Part shown: positions 46,766 to 60,924 of the stretch, piece by piece
Numbering within the stretch: the stretch's first letter is position 1
How the letters are laid out: every line of letters begins with the position of its first letter
NCBI GenBank assembly: GCA_029448655.1
Contig: JACCLO010000008.1
Coordinates: forward strand, 930,001-994,000
Direction of reading: 5' to 3'
Length of the DNA stretch: 64,000 nt
Source of the DNA: Wolfiporia cocos
Taxonomy: Eukaryota > Basidiomycota > Agaricomycetes > Polyporales > Phaeolaceae
Position numbers and translations under genes: made by a program
The notes under the pieces: model-generated
Seen by the model: the letters and a program-made list of their open reading frames with translations, nothing else
Database searches by the model: none
Told to the model about the DNA's origin: nothing

Positions 46766-48133
46766 ATGTCGACGGGCAAAGTCTCGTTTACGATTCGCCG
46801 TCCGTCGCCCGTATCGCGCGGGACCTCTTCGGGGGCCGACTCAGACTCGTCTCTCAAGCTACCCGCTCTTCCACGACATCTCGCGGATCCCTCCAGCAGC
46901 ACGCCCGGCAGCCCGCTCGCGCGCAGCGCCAACGCCTCACCCAAGCCCGCTGCGCGCACGTACGACGAGCGCGACAGCTCCGACGAGGACGACGAGGATG
47001 GCGCGGACGAGCTCGTGACGGGCTTCGACCAGTTCGGCGTGCAGCGGTGTGTCCCTTCATCTGGTCTGTCCCGGCCGGGTTCTCAACTCACAGCAGTCCG
47101 TGGATGTAGCTTGCACGAGAGGCGCAAGGAGCCGCAGGGCCCCCTCGTCATCCCCGCTCTGAAGAACAAGGACTGGCGCGAGCTCGCGCGCAAGCGCAAG
47201 TCGCTGTACGTCCCGCCCAGTGCGGCGGCGGAGACGGGCGCCGACGGGAGCGTCGGTGGCCTCGGCACGCGCGACTCGATTAACTCGGGGCCGCAGCTGG
47301 TAGGCCTACAGGTGCACAAGCGTGTCAAGCTCGAGGGGGACTCCTCGGATGCCGTTATCAGTGAAGAGGCAGCAGTCGAGGCTGACGCCGTCGCCGCAGA
47401 CGTGAAGGAGGAGGAAGAGACAGAGGATCAGAAGGCGCTCCGGGCGATCCTCGCCAGCGCAAATTCCGACGACCCGATGGGCCTGTCGGCGCCCGCTATT
47501 GCAGCGATCCCGACGCCGTCCGAGGACGACGCATACAAGCAGGACGTCGAGGAGCTACCGGAGAGCGCGACGCTCGCAGACTACGAGCGCGTGCCCGTGT
47601 CGCAGTTCGGCGCGGCGCTCCTGCGCGGAATGGGCTGGAAGGAGGGCACGGCCGCGAGCCGCAAGCAGAAGGGCCCCGTCGAGCCGTACCTCCCGCAGGC
47701 GCGCCCTGCGCTCCTCGGCATTGGCGCGAAGGAGAAGGAGGTGTTCGACGACGGCTCGAAGATGGGGAAGAAGGGCGGTAAAGGGAAACCGGATAGACGG
47801 TACGTGCCGGTCATCAAGAAGGAAAGGTCCAGGGGCCAGGAGGAGGACGGTAGGAGCGAAAGAAGCGGGGAGCGGTCGGAGTCCAGGACGGTATCGACGA
47901 AGAGACGGTCGCCCGATCCGGAGAGGAAGTCGTCGAGGCGCCACTCGAGGTCACCAGAACCCGAGCGCAAACGTGACAGGGACTACGACAGGGATACAAG
48001 ACGAGATGGCCGAAGAGGCTACGAGTCTTCACGTAGAGGGGATCGCGAATACGATCGCGATCGTCAAAGAGACCATTCGCCGGACAGGTACGACACAGAC
48101 GGCCGTCGACGGAACCAGGACAGAGGCTACTAG
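46766..48133 (+). CDS. SPP2: Pre-mRNA splicing factor SPP2 (G-patch protein)
   Basis: Exons 46766-47046 and 47110-48133 give 434 aa. Spp2 is a G-patch co-activator of the helicase Prp2 in the step before first transesterification. Visible: STGKVSFTIRRPSP at the N-terminus (family motif), an acidic Ser stretch, FDQFGVQ joined to the LHERRKEPQGPLVIPALKNK block (the family core), and the G-patch-type segment VSQFGAALLRGMGWKEG near residue 270-290 with PEYLPQ-like continuation (VEPYLPQARPALLGIGAKE). The C-terminus is an Arg/Ser/Asp-rich tail (DRDYDRDTRRDGRRG), usual for splicing proteins. The 63-nt intron is a multiple of three and so does not interrupt the frame; splicing it gives the conserved VQRLHERRK join. 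The ATG at 46,766 is in CCACCATGT; no earlier ATG is in frame. Confidence 0.88.
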   Translation: MSTGKVSFTIRRPSPVSRGTSSGADSDSSLKLPALPRHLADPSSSTPGSPLARSANASPKPAARTYDERDSSDEDDEDGADELVTGFDQFGVQRCVPSSGLSRPGSQLTAVRGCSLHERRKEPQGPLVIPALKNKDWRELARKRKSLYVPPSAAAETGADGSVGGLGTRDSINSGPQLVGLQVHKRVKLEGDSSDAVISEEAAVEADAVAADVKEEEETEDQKALRAILASANSDDPMGLSAPAIAAIPTPSEDDAYKQDVEELPESATLADYERVPVSQFGAALLRGMGWKEGTAASRKQKGPVEPYLPQARPALLGIGAKEKEVFDDGSKMGKKGGKGKPDRRYVPVIKKERSRGQEEDGRSERSGERSESRTVSTKRRSPDPERKSSRRHSRSPEPERKRDRDYDRDTRRDGRRGYESSRRGDREYDRDRQRDHSPDRYDTDGRRRNQDRGY

Positions 48134-48472
48134 ACGACCTGCTCCGACAAAGTTCATTTTTGCCATCATCTTGGGTGTCTCATCACGATTAGTATCTCGA
48201 GGCGGGACCCCGTTCTATGTCAGTGTGCATTATACATATATCCACGTATATTAGATGGATGTGATGCAGAGATTCGCAGGCTGTGCAACTCGGTTTATTC
48301 TCCCCAGATTTGATGAAGAGGGCGTGGCAAACCTACGAACCAGTGCACAGGCTGGGACAGATTCACCTTGGTAGGATCGTTCATTTCTACGAGCCACGCA
48401 TATGCTGTGCAATCCGGCACTTCTAGCAGACTTGAGCTTCAATAGTCGATTCAATCGCGAATCTGAAAAGCT

Positions 48473-48748
48473 ATGGACTCTCTCAGAAGTGAAGCGATTA
48501 TCTGTGGAACATTATCCAACTCCTTGCTCAAGAGCATTGTCGAAAAGCTAACGGTGATCCGGTGCAAGATTGTCAATTATATTGTCCGTCTGATTCAGGT
48601 CATTTGTTCTATCCTGGATACTCTCCTTTCCCAGAATAATACCCTACCATTAACGATGTCAACAGACACCAGCATGACGATGGGAGTGTCTCCGCTGTTA
48701 ACTGGTGATATGGACGCCAGCGCACCGATGAAATGGTCATCGGAATAG
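48473..48748 (+). CDS. Uncertain small ORF, 91 aa
   Basis: An ATG-started frame with a hydrophobic middle (IVNYIVRLIQVICSILDTLL) lying between SPP2 and the next gene. No family is recognised and no intron signals support a longer gene. It may be chance. Confidence 0.15.
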   Translation: MDSLRSEAIICGTLSNSLLKSIVEKLTVIRCKIVNYIVRLIQVICSILDTLLSQNNTLPLTMSTDTSMTMGVSPLLTGDMDASAPMKWSSE

Positions 48749-49057
48749 TTGCATCAATAACAACTCCAAGCGCATATGGAGCCATCGGCATGTTCGGCAT
48801 CATTAAGTCCACCGACATCCCAGTGGCATTGTGGCGTAGATGATGTCAGGCTAAAGTATGTCATGCGGGGAGGGAGCCTCTGCTTGGAGATGGAATCAGG
48901 AACGAGTGGGATATATAGAGCGCGTTGCGTTCTGTCTTCGCGACGAACAGCAAAACCTCTTACTTGCATCTAGTGAGTGGCAAAGGACCTCACAAGCTAC
49001 GCGAGATTCTTGGCTGGAGAGCGCACACATCAGAGATTTTGTCATCAATCAGCCATC

Positions 49058-49575
49058 ATGTCTGACGAGTTCCGCGGCAAGAGCAACGAGCAGATGTGTG
49101 TCGTCCATGCACACGCCGTCAACGCATGTACTTACGTCTCCTCCCACGCGACAGCATCAACGAGAACGCCGCCTCGCTTGAGGCAAAGTCGCACTACCAG
49201 AACCGCGCGAGCTTCAATCGTACGTACTCATGTTATCCCGTCCGCGAATGATACTCACACGCGGCTTCGGTGCTGGCCATAACCACAACAGCCGCCGGCA
49301 ACACGACGACATCGCTTGAGTCAGGCCTGAACGAGTCTGGAATCAAGGACTTCCCCAAGACGCGGGGGATCGCGCAGGTCAGCTACGGGCGCACGGGTCA
49401 GACGGGCGGGGGAACCAAGGACCAGGTGAGTGCTTCCATCCGTCTCATCATTCCATTCCATTTCGCCAAGACCCTGTTGGCGGTGCTGACGCTCGTGCAA
49501 CGCGGACAGTGGATCCCGCCACAAGAGGGCGGCGATGACCAGACAGGCGGCAACCCCTCGCGCCAGTTCGAGTGA
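49058..49575 (+). CDS. Small hydrophilic conserved-type protein, 100 aa
   Basis: Exons 49058-49095, 49155-49219, 49292-49425 and 49510-49575 join in frame. The product reads MSDEFRGKSNEQIINENAAS then LEAKSHYQNRASFNPAGNTT, then SLESGLNESGIKDFP, VSYGRTGQTGGGTKDQWIPP and EGGDDQTGGNPSRQFE. It is Gly/Asn/Gln/Ser-rich with no helix or signal peptide, so it is probably cytosolic and disordered. Three introns of 59, 72 and 84 nt with matching phases argue that it is a real gene despite its size. I believe similar proteins occur widely in basidiomycetes but I cannot name a function; a stress role is only a guess. Confidence 0.7.
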
Positions 49576-50688
49576 GGCGGTGGGCTCTGGCGTGCCACAT
49601 ATCGTTGATACGAATCAGCGCGGCTCAGCCACTGTCGTCCCCGCCGAGTTTGTGTGACGGGCTGTGGGCGACGGGTGTGGTCAGACATTGCATGCATTTT
49701 CGCATCTGGGATGATAAATTAGAAGAAACAAGTGATGTACGAGTACCTGTAAAGCAGCAACTATTATGGGATATCTCCTTCTGCAAACCAAGCTCGATTC
49801 ACGTTGGTCAGCAACGAAGTGCTGCGTATCATCTTACATGATGAACGCGATGGAGAAGTAAACGATACAGGACTCTTAGCATCAACAGGCGAGAAGTTGG
49901 CTGCGGACCAAGAAGTACAAGCTTATGAAGCAGGCCGAGACCATCATAGCAAAAATGTTCATTTGCTGACAAGCAGCACTTCTGCAGGAGGTAGGGGGGA
50001 TCACAGCACAGCACGGGCACGTTGGACCGTGATCATGAGTAGGGTACGGGGATCCGAGAGAACTTACAAGATCAAGAGCAGAAGTCTGATATCCCCGCTG
50101 CTTCTCGCCGTGTTTTGCATATTCATGCTCGCCTCCGCGCAGGTTCATTCAGGCACGCATCCAAGACCGTCTGGGTCGACCGGCACCTGTTCCGCCAGCC
50201 AGCAGCCACCAGACCGCGCGCGGGAGGCGACCCAAAAGGAGAATTGCCGACGGTGAAGTGACGAGCGCAGCCGTCGCTTCGGCCGCCGCCGTCCTAAACG
50301 AAGAGCCGGGCCCACGACGGACGCGTCGAGCCCACGTTCGCGGACTGCAGGGCGGCTTGCCTATTATTCTTAGCGGGAGATCGTGCCCGCAGATCGGATG
50401 TGGGCGGCCAGCACACACAGCGCCCGCGCAGGCGTGTCCGTCCACGTTGCAGCAGCCGCGAGCGAATGAATTCATCATCCCCGTGCGTGTGGCCGCGTGC
50501 GACGTCAGCGATGGTGCGGCGGCGTCGAGTGTGAGAGAGCAGAACGCCGTCGAAGGCTCTGCACCGGCGCGGCTGCACAGCTTGCACCAGCTCAGAACTC
50601 AGAACACGGCAAGGGGCGGTGACCGTGCGTGTTTACGCGTGTTTGGCGCCCGCGCTGGCAGCCAGCCGGGCGGGGGCAGTCGCGCGCA

Positions 50689-50696
50689 TATATAAA
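50689..50696 (+). promoter_or_regulatory. TATA box of GFA1
   Basis: TATATAAA lies 133 bp before the GFA1 ATG in very GC-rich DNA, where chance AT runs are rare. Confidence 0.55.
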
Positions 50697-50766
50697 CTCA
50701 AGTCTACCCTGAACGTGTCCTCGACCTCCCCTTCACCTCGTGTCCGTCCGTCATTGCTGTCCTGAG

Positions 50767-50814
50767 GTAAGTGCTACGTGTGGGGCTTAAAGACGCGTCT
50801 GACAGGACGCGCAG
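50767..50814 (+). other. Probable 5' UTR intron of GFA1
   Basis: GTAAGT donor at 50,767 and a GCGCAG acceptor ending 50,814 define a 48-nt intron 14 nt before the start codon. Only splice signals support it. Confidence 0.4.
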
Positions 50815-50828
50815 TATCCCTATTCACC

Positions 50829-54315
<3,487 letters not shown>

Positions 54316-55034
54316 ATGCCGTTGTTTAAGAGCAAGGTGAGTAACAGGCGCGTGTGCCGACTGAATAAGAGCTCTAAAGACGATTTCCTGTAGAAGAAGG
54401 CCGAGGCGCAAGCACCAGAGTCAGAGGCGCATCAAGGCTACAATCAGTATTATAACAGAGACCGCTCCGGAATCGAGGCGGGCCGTGGCGACAGACCCGT
54501 CGCGGACACCAACGCTGGCCAGAATGATGGAGTAGGGGCAGGACAGCAGCGTGCGGTCAACCGCGATGTGGGCGATGCGCGTGGCGCACGGCACGGGCAG
54601 GTCTTCGATGACGTGAGTGTCGACTCAATTCCTTGATGCAGGTGCATGTTTGCTCAGTGACGCAGAATACAACCCACCAACAAGGCGCCACAGGCAGACA
54701 TCACGGCGGCGGCCGCGACCGTACAGAGGGTCGCGTCGAGCAACATGTCGGCGAGTTAGTGGGCAGCCAGGCATTGCAAGCGCATGGTGCGCAGAAGGCG
54801 CAGGAGGCGAACGCGATCAAGGAACAGAGTGCAGAGCTCGCTGAGGCGGAGCGTCTCGAGCGAGAGGCAATGATGAGGAGAGAGCGGGCTGTCGCTGCTG
54901 GTATGTCGAGAAGTCGTTTACCTGCTTAAGTGCTCAAGTAGAAGTTCCCAGGTGCCCATCCCGCAAACAAGAACCCTGGCGCGGGCTGGAGTGACGGTCC
55001 AGCAATGGCAGGCGGTCATCTGGGAAGAGCGTAA
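54316..55034 (+). CDS. Hydrophilin/LEA-like protein, 185 aa
   Basis: Exons 54316-54336, 54394-54612, 54666-54900 and 54952-55034 join in frame. The protein starts MPLFKSKKKAEAQAP and is very rich in Gly, Gln, Ala, Arg, Asp and Glu, with no hydrophobic segment. The centre (VADTNAGQNDGVGAGQQRAV) is Gly/Gln-rich; the region 130-165 (AHGAQKAQEANAIKEQSAEL, EAERLEREAMMRRERAVAAG) is a charged helix; the end is NPGAGWSDGPAMAGGHLGRA. High glycine plus hydrophilicity fits hydrophilins or LEA-like desiccation proteins; this is a composition argument, not a domain match. A likely TATA box (TATATATA) is near 54,188. Confidence 0.7.
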
Positions 55035-58000
55035 TGAAGACACGGTGTGATAGGAGATACTTCGTGCACAGCATAGTCCTGTAATATCATATCTGGAAAT
55101 CTTGTCCTGTCGTGTATGATATTTGATGAGAATTTCGAGTCAGCGAGACAAAGTTCTTTTCTCTGTTCCCACATCGGGGCCCAGAAAGATCCATATCTGC
55201 TTCTGCGACCTCAGTGCCTGCAAGGGCGTCAAGATCCTCGTCAACGAGGGGAGCCACTGAGCGCCATCATCCGGACACAATCGATCTGCAAAATTGGCTG
55301 AAACTTGGTTGTATGCGGACACAGAAGGGTCAGCGACAATCCAGCTCAATCGAACTTAGTCGTCAGGTAGGCCTGGATCTCGATTGGACGGGCCGCGACC
55401 AACAGATTTCGACTTACAATACGATGGAGAGTCTGACGGCGCGTCGACGGCGATGGGAGAGTGACAACTAGGTGTGAGCTCACTGCGTTCCCGCGAAGGC
55501 CTAATCTCTTAGTCCAGACATTTTTTAAGCCTCCTGGATCTGAGGCAGACAATACTGCGGCCATGATCAACTCGTCCGAGATTCGGATCATACAGTTACA
55601 TACCCCGGGCACTGACCAAATCAATAGTATGATATTATCGATGCCTGTGGCGTATTAAATAGTTACTGTCAGGCACTACAATCAACAACCAGTACATCAC
55701 AGGGAGCTGGATGCTGAGGCACATAGTCAGCCATAATTGTTCTCAATGATCCTAATTTCTCATAAATCTGTTTCACATATGCCTATGACATCATTTCAAG
55801 CAACTGTGCTGTTGTTAGACAACGGGATATTGGGTAGTAGAGCTGACAGATATTCGAACGTATTTGGTTTGCACATTGATAATGCGCTATTTCGTCGAGA
55901 AGGGGAAATATGACCCTCCTAACGATAAGTGTTTCCATAATTTTTTTCCCGTGAATGATTCCATTTGACTATGCAGATGATCACCCGGAAGATTCTTGTG
56001 TGCTCTGTAAACATGGGTCCGCATTAATGAGACTACTGGTTCAGTGAGACAGGGTAAGAGACGTTATTGTAGAGATTTGCATCGGATTGCGGACGGAAAC
56101 CCAATCATCGATCGAGGATTCAGGAAGTACACATATTCTAGTATAAATTCTCAGGTAAGGCTATTCATGAATTACACCTATTTGACAGCAACACTGTCGG
56201 CTTCGCTCTCAGAACAAGGAAACAATACCAATGAACATGATTGCGAGGTTGACGCCGATGCAGCAGACCTGGAATGACTAGTATCGGGGATAACAGTAAG
56301 ATCACCAGCTGCTGTAAACTGCAGTACATGACAACACGGTTATTTCTTTTGCCAGAAAGGTGTAAGAAAAACCTACAGAAGAGCCGAGTGAGACGCATTC
56401 TATCTCATCCAGGTTGATCGGCAATTCGCCAACGCTTCTAACGTATTCCCGAGCGTTTAACCTTCATCACACCGTCAGGACGTCAAATGCTGGAATGTAT
56501 GTTGACGACAGCAATTGCTACTGACAATGCAAGTAAGGAATTCACATATACTGTGCATTCCAAGGGTGCAGGTGAGATGGCCGACTAAGTACATAGATTC
56601 ACAGCCATACTTACATTTGCTTGCGATTAGCTGCACTGCTATCCAAGTAATTGACGGCTTGTAGTACTGAATTAGATTAACAGGTAAATCTATAGCGAAT
56701 AGCAGTTGCAAACAGGCGCTCACGATGATCAACTGAGCCCCCTGAGCCACACTGTAGATACATTCAATTTCGATCTATGTAAGGTTTTACATCTATTATG
56801 CTTACGTTGTCAACAAAGCACGTTCAACAATGTACCCTTTCAACTTGCTAATCATGGACTTAGTGCTAGGCAATGAACCAATCAGCTACTTGTAGACAAC
56901 TTATGGATCAGCAGACTTTCCACATACCTATCAACTTCTCCCGTTCCACGGTGCAAATTTTTCCATAGTAACGTTGTGATCAGAATATCTGCGATCAATG
57001 CAGAACACATCTGGAGACTAAAGAACTGTAATGCATGCGGTATGAGTCAGCGTTCATTCGTGACGACTTTATCCTTACAAATGCGCCAGAGTAAGCTTCT
57101 GCTGGAATAGTATCACCATATCGAAGTCTGTCGGCACAGTCAACATCGAGATATCCATGACATTTAGTAAGGCACTTACGCCCAGATTGCATTTACTAAT
57201 CCGCCAGAAAACCATTAACTCTTTCTTTCTCTTACTGGTGGCGGTAGCACTCACCGAGACCAAGAACTGTATGCTAGTAGTTAGTTTCACATCTACAAAG
57301 CCTCACTGTTGATCCTACCGTATGAACACATAATCAGAAATAGCTGTAATGTCGACTCAGTCAAGGGCTTCTCATAGCTTGTAGAAGCCCACCAGAAAAA
57401 CGGTCAAATGAACCCGAGATCTGGTGCGCTTCGATGCTTGAGTTGCATCAGAGTAGTTAGAATCACTATCACGCATAAGACGCGAAATGCGACACACTTT
57501 TCCAGATAGCATTCACATAATAACTAACGGGAAATTTATTTCTTCCTCGTGAAGGGATTGATGCCAGTTACCTTTGAACAAGGCATACTATGATAGCCTA
57601 GATAGCGAAATGAGATAGAGACTCGTGTATAAGGTATTTCGCACTCACTGTGGAAATGAATCCAACCTACTCGAGTGCGGTCCTGATCAGTACATGATTA
57701 CTCCTATCGCATTGTTGGACATTACAGATAATAAGTTGCTGATGTGTACAAATGATTCATCAGCAGCTCATTCAGGGCCATGGAACACGCCACCAACTTT
57801 GCTGCCATGCGGTTATCAGGCGGACTCGAGGTCATCCCCTCTTGTCGGCTGAGTGGATAGCAGTTGTAGTCTCCAGACTCTGACAAGGATGTGATAAAAG
57901 CGGTACAGTCCCACGACATATTGCGTGCTAGTTGTTGAGTAGCATAACCCCAGAATGCCTACATGGATATCATCCACTGGGTCGTTGAGTGTGGAGGTGG

Positions 58001-60208
58001 GGTCTCACAGTGGTGTTCAGACAAGCAGTTATCGTGTCAAGAAACCTTTATGAACATAATTTTATATTTTCACGCTCTATGAATGAAGGAGACGTGCGCT
58101 CACCATAGAATAGAAACCTATATAGCTCATGTCGAGCTCAGAAAAAGGACGATCGACACGGGCTATATTCATATACCAATCTCTTAAGCCATTGTTTATC
58201 GTCCTTGTAGTGCCAAAAGTAGTAGAGTATTTGTGCGCATGTGATGCCATATAAACTAGCTCTAATGAGTATACCGCGTTTGAGGAAGTAGACCCGATGC
58301 TCACAATGTGGCAGATATGGTACCGCCGAAGAGACTCCTATTGATCACATAGTTATAATGCATAAGGTAAGGGTCGTCTGCCATGGTGTACAGAATGGAG
58401 GGGGGAGGCGGAGCCAATAATCGCCATCATCAGTGAGATTTATGTGCGGCTCATACTCCCTCTTCACAGGGGAATATGAAATAATGTCAGGCACATTCAG
58501 AGATAGCTGATCTGATCGAGAACGTCAATTTACGATGACTGTAGCGCCTTGACGGGTAGGCACTGTCAGCATCTACAATGAAACACGGTATAAGTGACAG
58601 TGTGGACGGTACTGACTCCATCATAACTCGAGTGGGAGAAAGCCACTGATACACTGGAATGTCAATGAAACATTCACACTGAACGAGATGAGATAGGTGC
58701 TTATCATTAACAATATCCAAACTCTGCATTTTGATGCAACGTACGAGTTGGCACATCTTATGACATACACAGCATCCAATTGATACACGGGACGACTCTG
58801 TTTATGAAATTCACGCCATTGCAAGACATCACAGGGGACGGATTCACATTCTTATCTTTGTTTGATTAATGATATCAGTCCATACGCCAGATCTTCGAGA
58901 GGGTAATATAAAGCATAAATGTGGCATAGCATATGAATAGAGAGAGACATTGCGTAAGAGAGATGCACTGCAGAAATTTTACGTATCAGCTCAACATTTG
59001 GAGAGGCTACATGCCTTGACAGAGCCAAGCATGGATGATGCATATCTCCCGACAATGACGTGCCGGTTGCACCAGCCTGCAAGCTGCGTATAGAACAACA
59101 ATCAAGTGTATCTTAACCTACTATACGCGGCTAGGATAGCACATCTGATAATAGTTCACTACAAATACATTACGATGTTACCAAAATACTCAGCTTTTAA
59201 AATTGGATTTCCTTGTTTGAATCTCCGCTCGCTACATCTGCATCCTTAATTTGTAGGCGCACCATGGTCTGTGGCAGTAATGACAGATAGAGCCCTGCGT
59301 TGTGACAGATGACAGATGTTCACACAATCTCTACGTGCCTTGAAATAGCGCCAGAAACCGGACTCATAATCGAGAGATTTGATATTCGAAGCTGACTAAA
59401 TGCTTGAACTTTACCTGAACTTGAAACCATTCCGCCCATGTATTGTATCGCCAGCAAGTCTGAACAATGCGCGATATGGGACCTATCTCAGTCTGCATGT
59501 GGTCGGGGTCCGCATGTCATTCATTCACTGTTCTGGATTCTGCGCAAGGGTTAACGTACAAACCGTATGAGACGATGCTGCTGAAAGTACAGTCAGGACC
59601 ATGTGTCCGACTCTATAGGAGTCGTCCTTGAAGCCAGTTTGCGCTCAACAACACTCGTCATCAACGAATAATCTAGAGGCTATAATTGTATCTATGATTG
59701 TCAAGTGTGAATCGTGGGGGCTGCATCTGCAGAATTATAGGCCGCCAGTCGTTGGATCTTCAAGGTTGCAGCAAGCTTCTGAATTGGAACGCACAGCTCC
59801 CAACGCCAAGTGGTATTAGGAGCACATGCAGATATAGTAGTAGCTGGTCGGAGAGTCATGCGCAGAGACAAATTATCAAGTATCAAGTTTGCGGGTTCAT
59901 GACATTAACAAGCGCGTACAAATAACGATGTTACACGCGTACGTCATCGATCCCTATAATGTATAACGCTTGATAAAAGTAAAACGCATCGTTGAAGGAA
60001 AGAAATTGAAACGAAGCCATGTGGCTGCGGCCCAGCACAAGAAGATAGATGTTCGTGTTACAGAGTATTGAAATTGAAGGTGAGTTGAAGCGCGATATGA
60101 TGGGGATGATGCCAGATAACGAGGAGTCTTTGAGTTGCTGAGCTGCTATGGAGTCAATGAACTGCATCCGATAGCATTACAGCCTCATATCTAATGATTG
60201 GCAAGAAC
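55035..60208. other. Long region without a supportable gene
   Basis: Many short ORFs occur on both strands, none with a recognised motif. Minus-strand frames with hydrophobic runs at 56,475-56,750 (LIIVSACLQLLFAIDLPVNL), 57,075-57,290 and 58,077-58,304 could be exons of a decayed membrane-protein gene, but I could not join them. A poly-T run near 55,939 and an AT-rich composition are all else I see. Confidence 0.4.
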
Positions 60209-60611
60209 ATCAGCAAAAGGCGAGATAGTAGATAAGCGTAGATAAAGTAATGGCAGACTGGTATACGTTATCAGACCGATTTAGGCCGATAAAATATGTT
60301 TTGTATTTTGACCTCTGGGAAAATATCGAGGCATCCGGTAAATTGTTGCAAAGTCACGGGTGGCATCTGGTGAACACTGGGAAACTCATAAAGGCATCTG
60401 GTGGATTGTTTCACAGTTGCAGAGGCATCTGGTGGATTGTTGCACAGTTGTAGAGGCATCTGGTGAATTGTTGCAAACTTACAAGGGCCCCCGGTGAATG
60501 GTTTCAAGTCAGCCACCAGATGCCAGGCCTCATGGGCCAGAATGTATTGACTCAGACATTATATTGTGACCAATCGCCCAGACTGATGATTAATCTGAGG
60601 CACTCGAAGTA
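60209..60611 (-). repeat. Dispersed repeat E (copy 2), uninterrupted
   Basis: Reverse-complement match to 5,980-7,169 without the MULE-like insert. It holds three to five degenerate ~31-bp units (GGCATCTGGTGGATTGTT core). At the equivalent position it reads CCAGAATGTATTGACTCAGA without interruption, confirming the insertion site in copy 1. Confidence 0.7.
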
Positions 60612-60924
60612 CGTCCAGGGCAAAATAATTCGCGCGCGGTTACAATACAGTGGTCAATACTATGAATGGCATACTACATCGAGCGAATCTACTGGGCAGT
60701 CAGGAATCGCAGAAATCGTGGTGCAGAGTAGGTATCACAGCATCGCGAGGGAGGGAGATCGGAATATTTGAGTGCGCGAGAGCAACGATCAATAAAAGCA
60801 GCAAAGACAGCGACAATTGTAGGGAGCGGGTCAGACACAGAGCAATAAATTGATACGAGCAAGGAGCACTAGCAAGCAGCGAGAGCATAGAGTCACAGAG
60901 CAGAGATGAGGCATCAGAAGAGCT

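Noticed and set aside
47499..48254. 251-aa Arg-rich plus-strand ORF in another frame of SPP2
   Set aside because: Arg/Ser low complexity results from reading the GC-rich SPP2 exon out of frame; the SPP2 frame has the conserved blocks.
56475..59082. A multi-exon membrane-protein gene on the minus strand
   Set aside because: Hydrophobic frames exist but no family motif was seen and no in-frame splice joins could be made, so it is not called as a gene.
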